22,230 nt of DNA from an uncultured Lentisphaeria bacterium (GTDB lineage Bacteria > Verrucomicrobiota > Lentisphaeria > JABSQK01 > CAJWLW01). The stretch spans positions 1 to 22,230 of the forward strand of contig CAJWLW010000047.1 of the NCBI GenBank assembly GCA_913042885.1, written 5' to 3'. Below the pieces are notes generated by a model. It searched no databases, was not told the origin of the DNA, and worked only from the letters and a program-made list of their open reading frames with translations. The position numbers were made by a program, and so were the translations under genes. Positions 22,056 to 22,230 of this stretch are shown here, in pieces (within the stretch, counting starts at the first letter, position 1; each line of letters begins with the position of its first letter).

Positions 22056-22230
22056 ATGAGTGACCCGTTGATTCACACGGCGCCCAAAGCGCCGCGGCCC
22101 GTCAATCTCAATGTGCTTAAGGTGGTGGCTGTCGTATCGATGGTCATAGACCACGTGCACTTCATCGGGTTTGACCGCCAGTGGTCGCCGGCCACAGTGA
22201 TGGGCTTGGCTGCCCTTCCTCTTTTTTGCT
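22056..22230 (+). CDS. TraX family membrane protein, partial (C-terminus outside window)
   Basis: The first 58 codons of a gene that runs off the right edge. After a Pro-rich start comes L-N-V-L-K-V-V-A-V-V-S-M-V-I-D-H-V-H-F-I-G (about 19-39), closely matching the TraX opening L-K-x-x-A-x-x-x-M-x-I-D-H-I-G. V-M-G-L-A-A-L-P-L-F-C at 48-58 fits the following I-G-R-x-A-F-P-x-F helix. TraX proteins are multi-pass membrane acetyltransferase-like proteins; F-plasmid TraX acetylates pilin, while chromosomal members are uncharacterised. It starts 32 bp after the GH42-like stop, so it may belong to that operon. No clear SD (TGGA 9 nt upstream). Confidence 0.7.
   Translation, partial: MSDPLIHTAPKAPRPVNLNVLKVVAVVSMVIDHVHFIGFDRQWSPATVMGLAALPLFC

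Noticed and set aside
1..22230. tRNA, rRNA, CRISPR array, IS element or attachment site
   Set aside because: I scanned both strands for the conserved tRNA T-arm, rRNA segments, short spaced repeats, transposase motifs and terminal inverted repeats and found nothing that holds up.

Overview
The window reads as a chromosomal segment of a heterotrophic Gram-negative bacterium, most probably a Lentisphaerota-like or other PVC-type lineage. The clues are prepilin-like secreted proteins with an FTLIELL N-terminus that lack the usual Gly before the Phe, a membrane-anchored sulfatase-like protein fused to TPRs, and a high density of unusual glycoside-hydrolase-like, PhyH, M81 and enolase-superfamily genes. 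This taxonomic reading is inference; no marker gene or rRNA is present. No tRNA, rRNA, CRISPR array, transposase or integrase was recognised.

Left part (1-9583): a prepilin-like gene runs off the left edge (minus), followed by a divergently transcribed AAC(3)-family acetyltransferase (plus, 710-1435). After a dyad-rich convergent gap, a long minus-strand series runs from 9583 down to 1724: amidohydrolase, two glycoside-hydrolase-like proteins, a 738-aa sulfatase-like/TPR protein, a 202-aa internal-deletion copy of that protein, and a small exported protein. The sulfatase-like pair is visibly more AT-rich than its neighbours.

Middle part (9584-14106): a repeat-containing gap, an intact prepilin-like gene with a decayed second prepilin N-terminus right behind it, a PhyH oxygenase, a truncated fumarylacetoacetate-hydrolase-like start overlapping the PhyH stop, a good promoter placed inside that scar, a short leader ORF overlapping the start of a DAO-type FAD oxidoreductase, and an orphan C-terminal coding fragment on the minus strand. 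This is the most rearranged part of the window.

Right part (14107-22230): a second PhyH protein, then an M81 (MlrC-type) metallopeptidase and a mandelate-racemase-type enolase in one minus-strand operon, transcribed divergently from a DUF4838 (GH67-N-like) protein and a GH42-like protein. The last 175 bases hold the start of a TraX-family membrane protein. The divergent block looks like a catabolic unit for an acid sugar or glycoside: a glycosidase-like pair on one side, and an acid-sugar dehydratase and a hydrolase on the other. The GH42-like protein lacks the expected acid/base Glu, so its chemistry is open.
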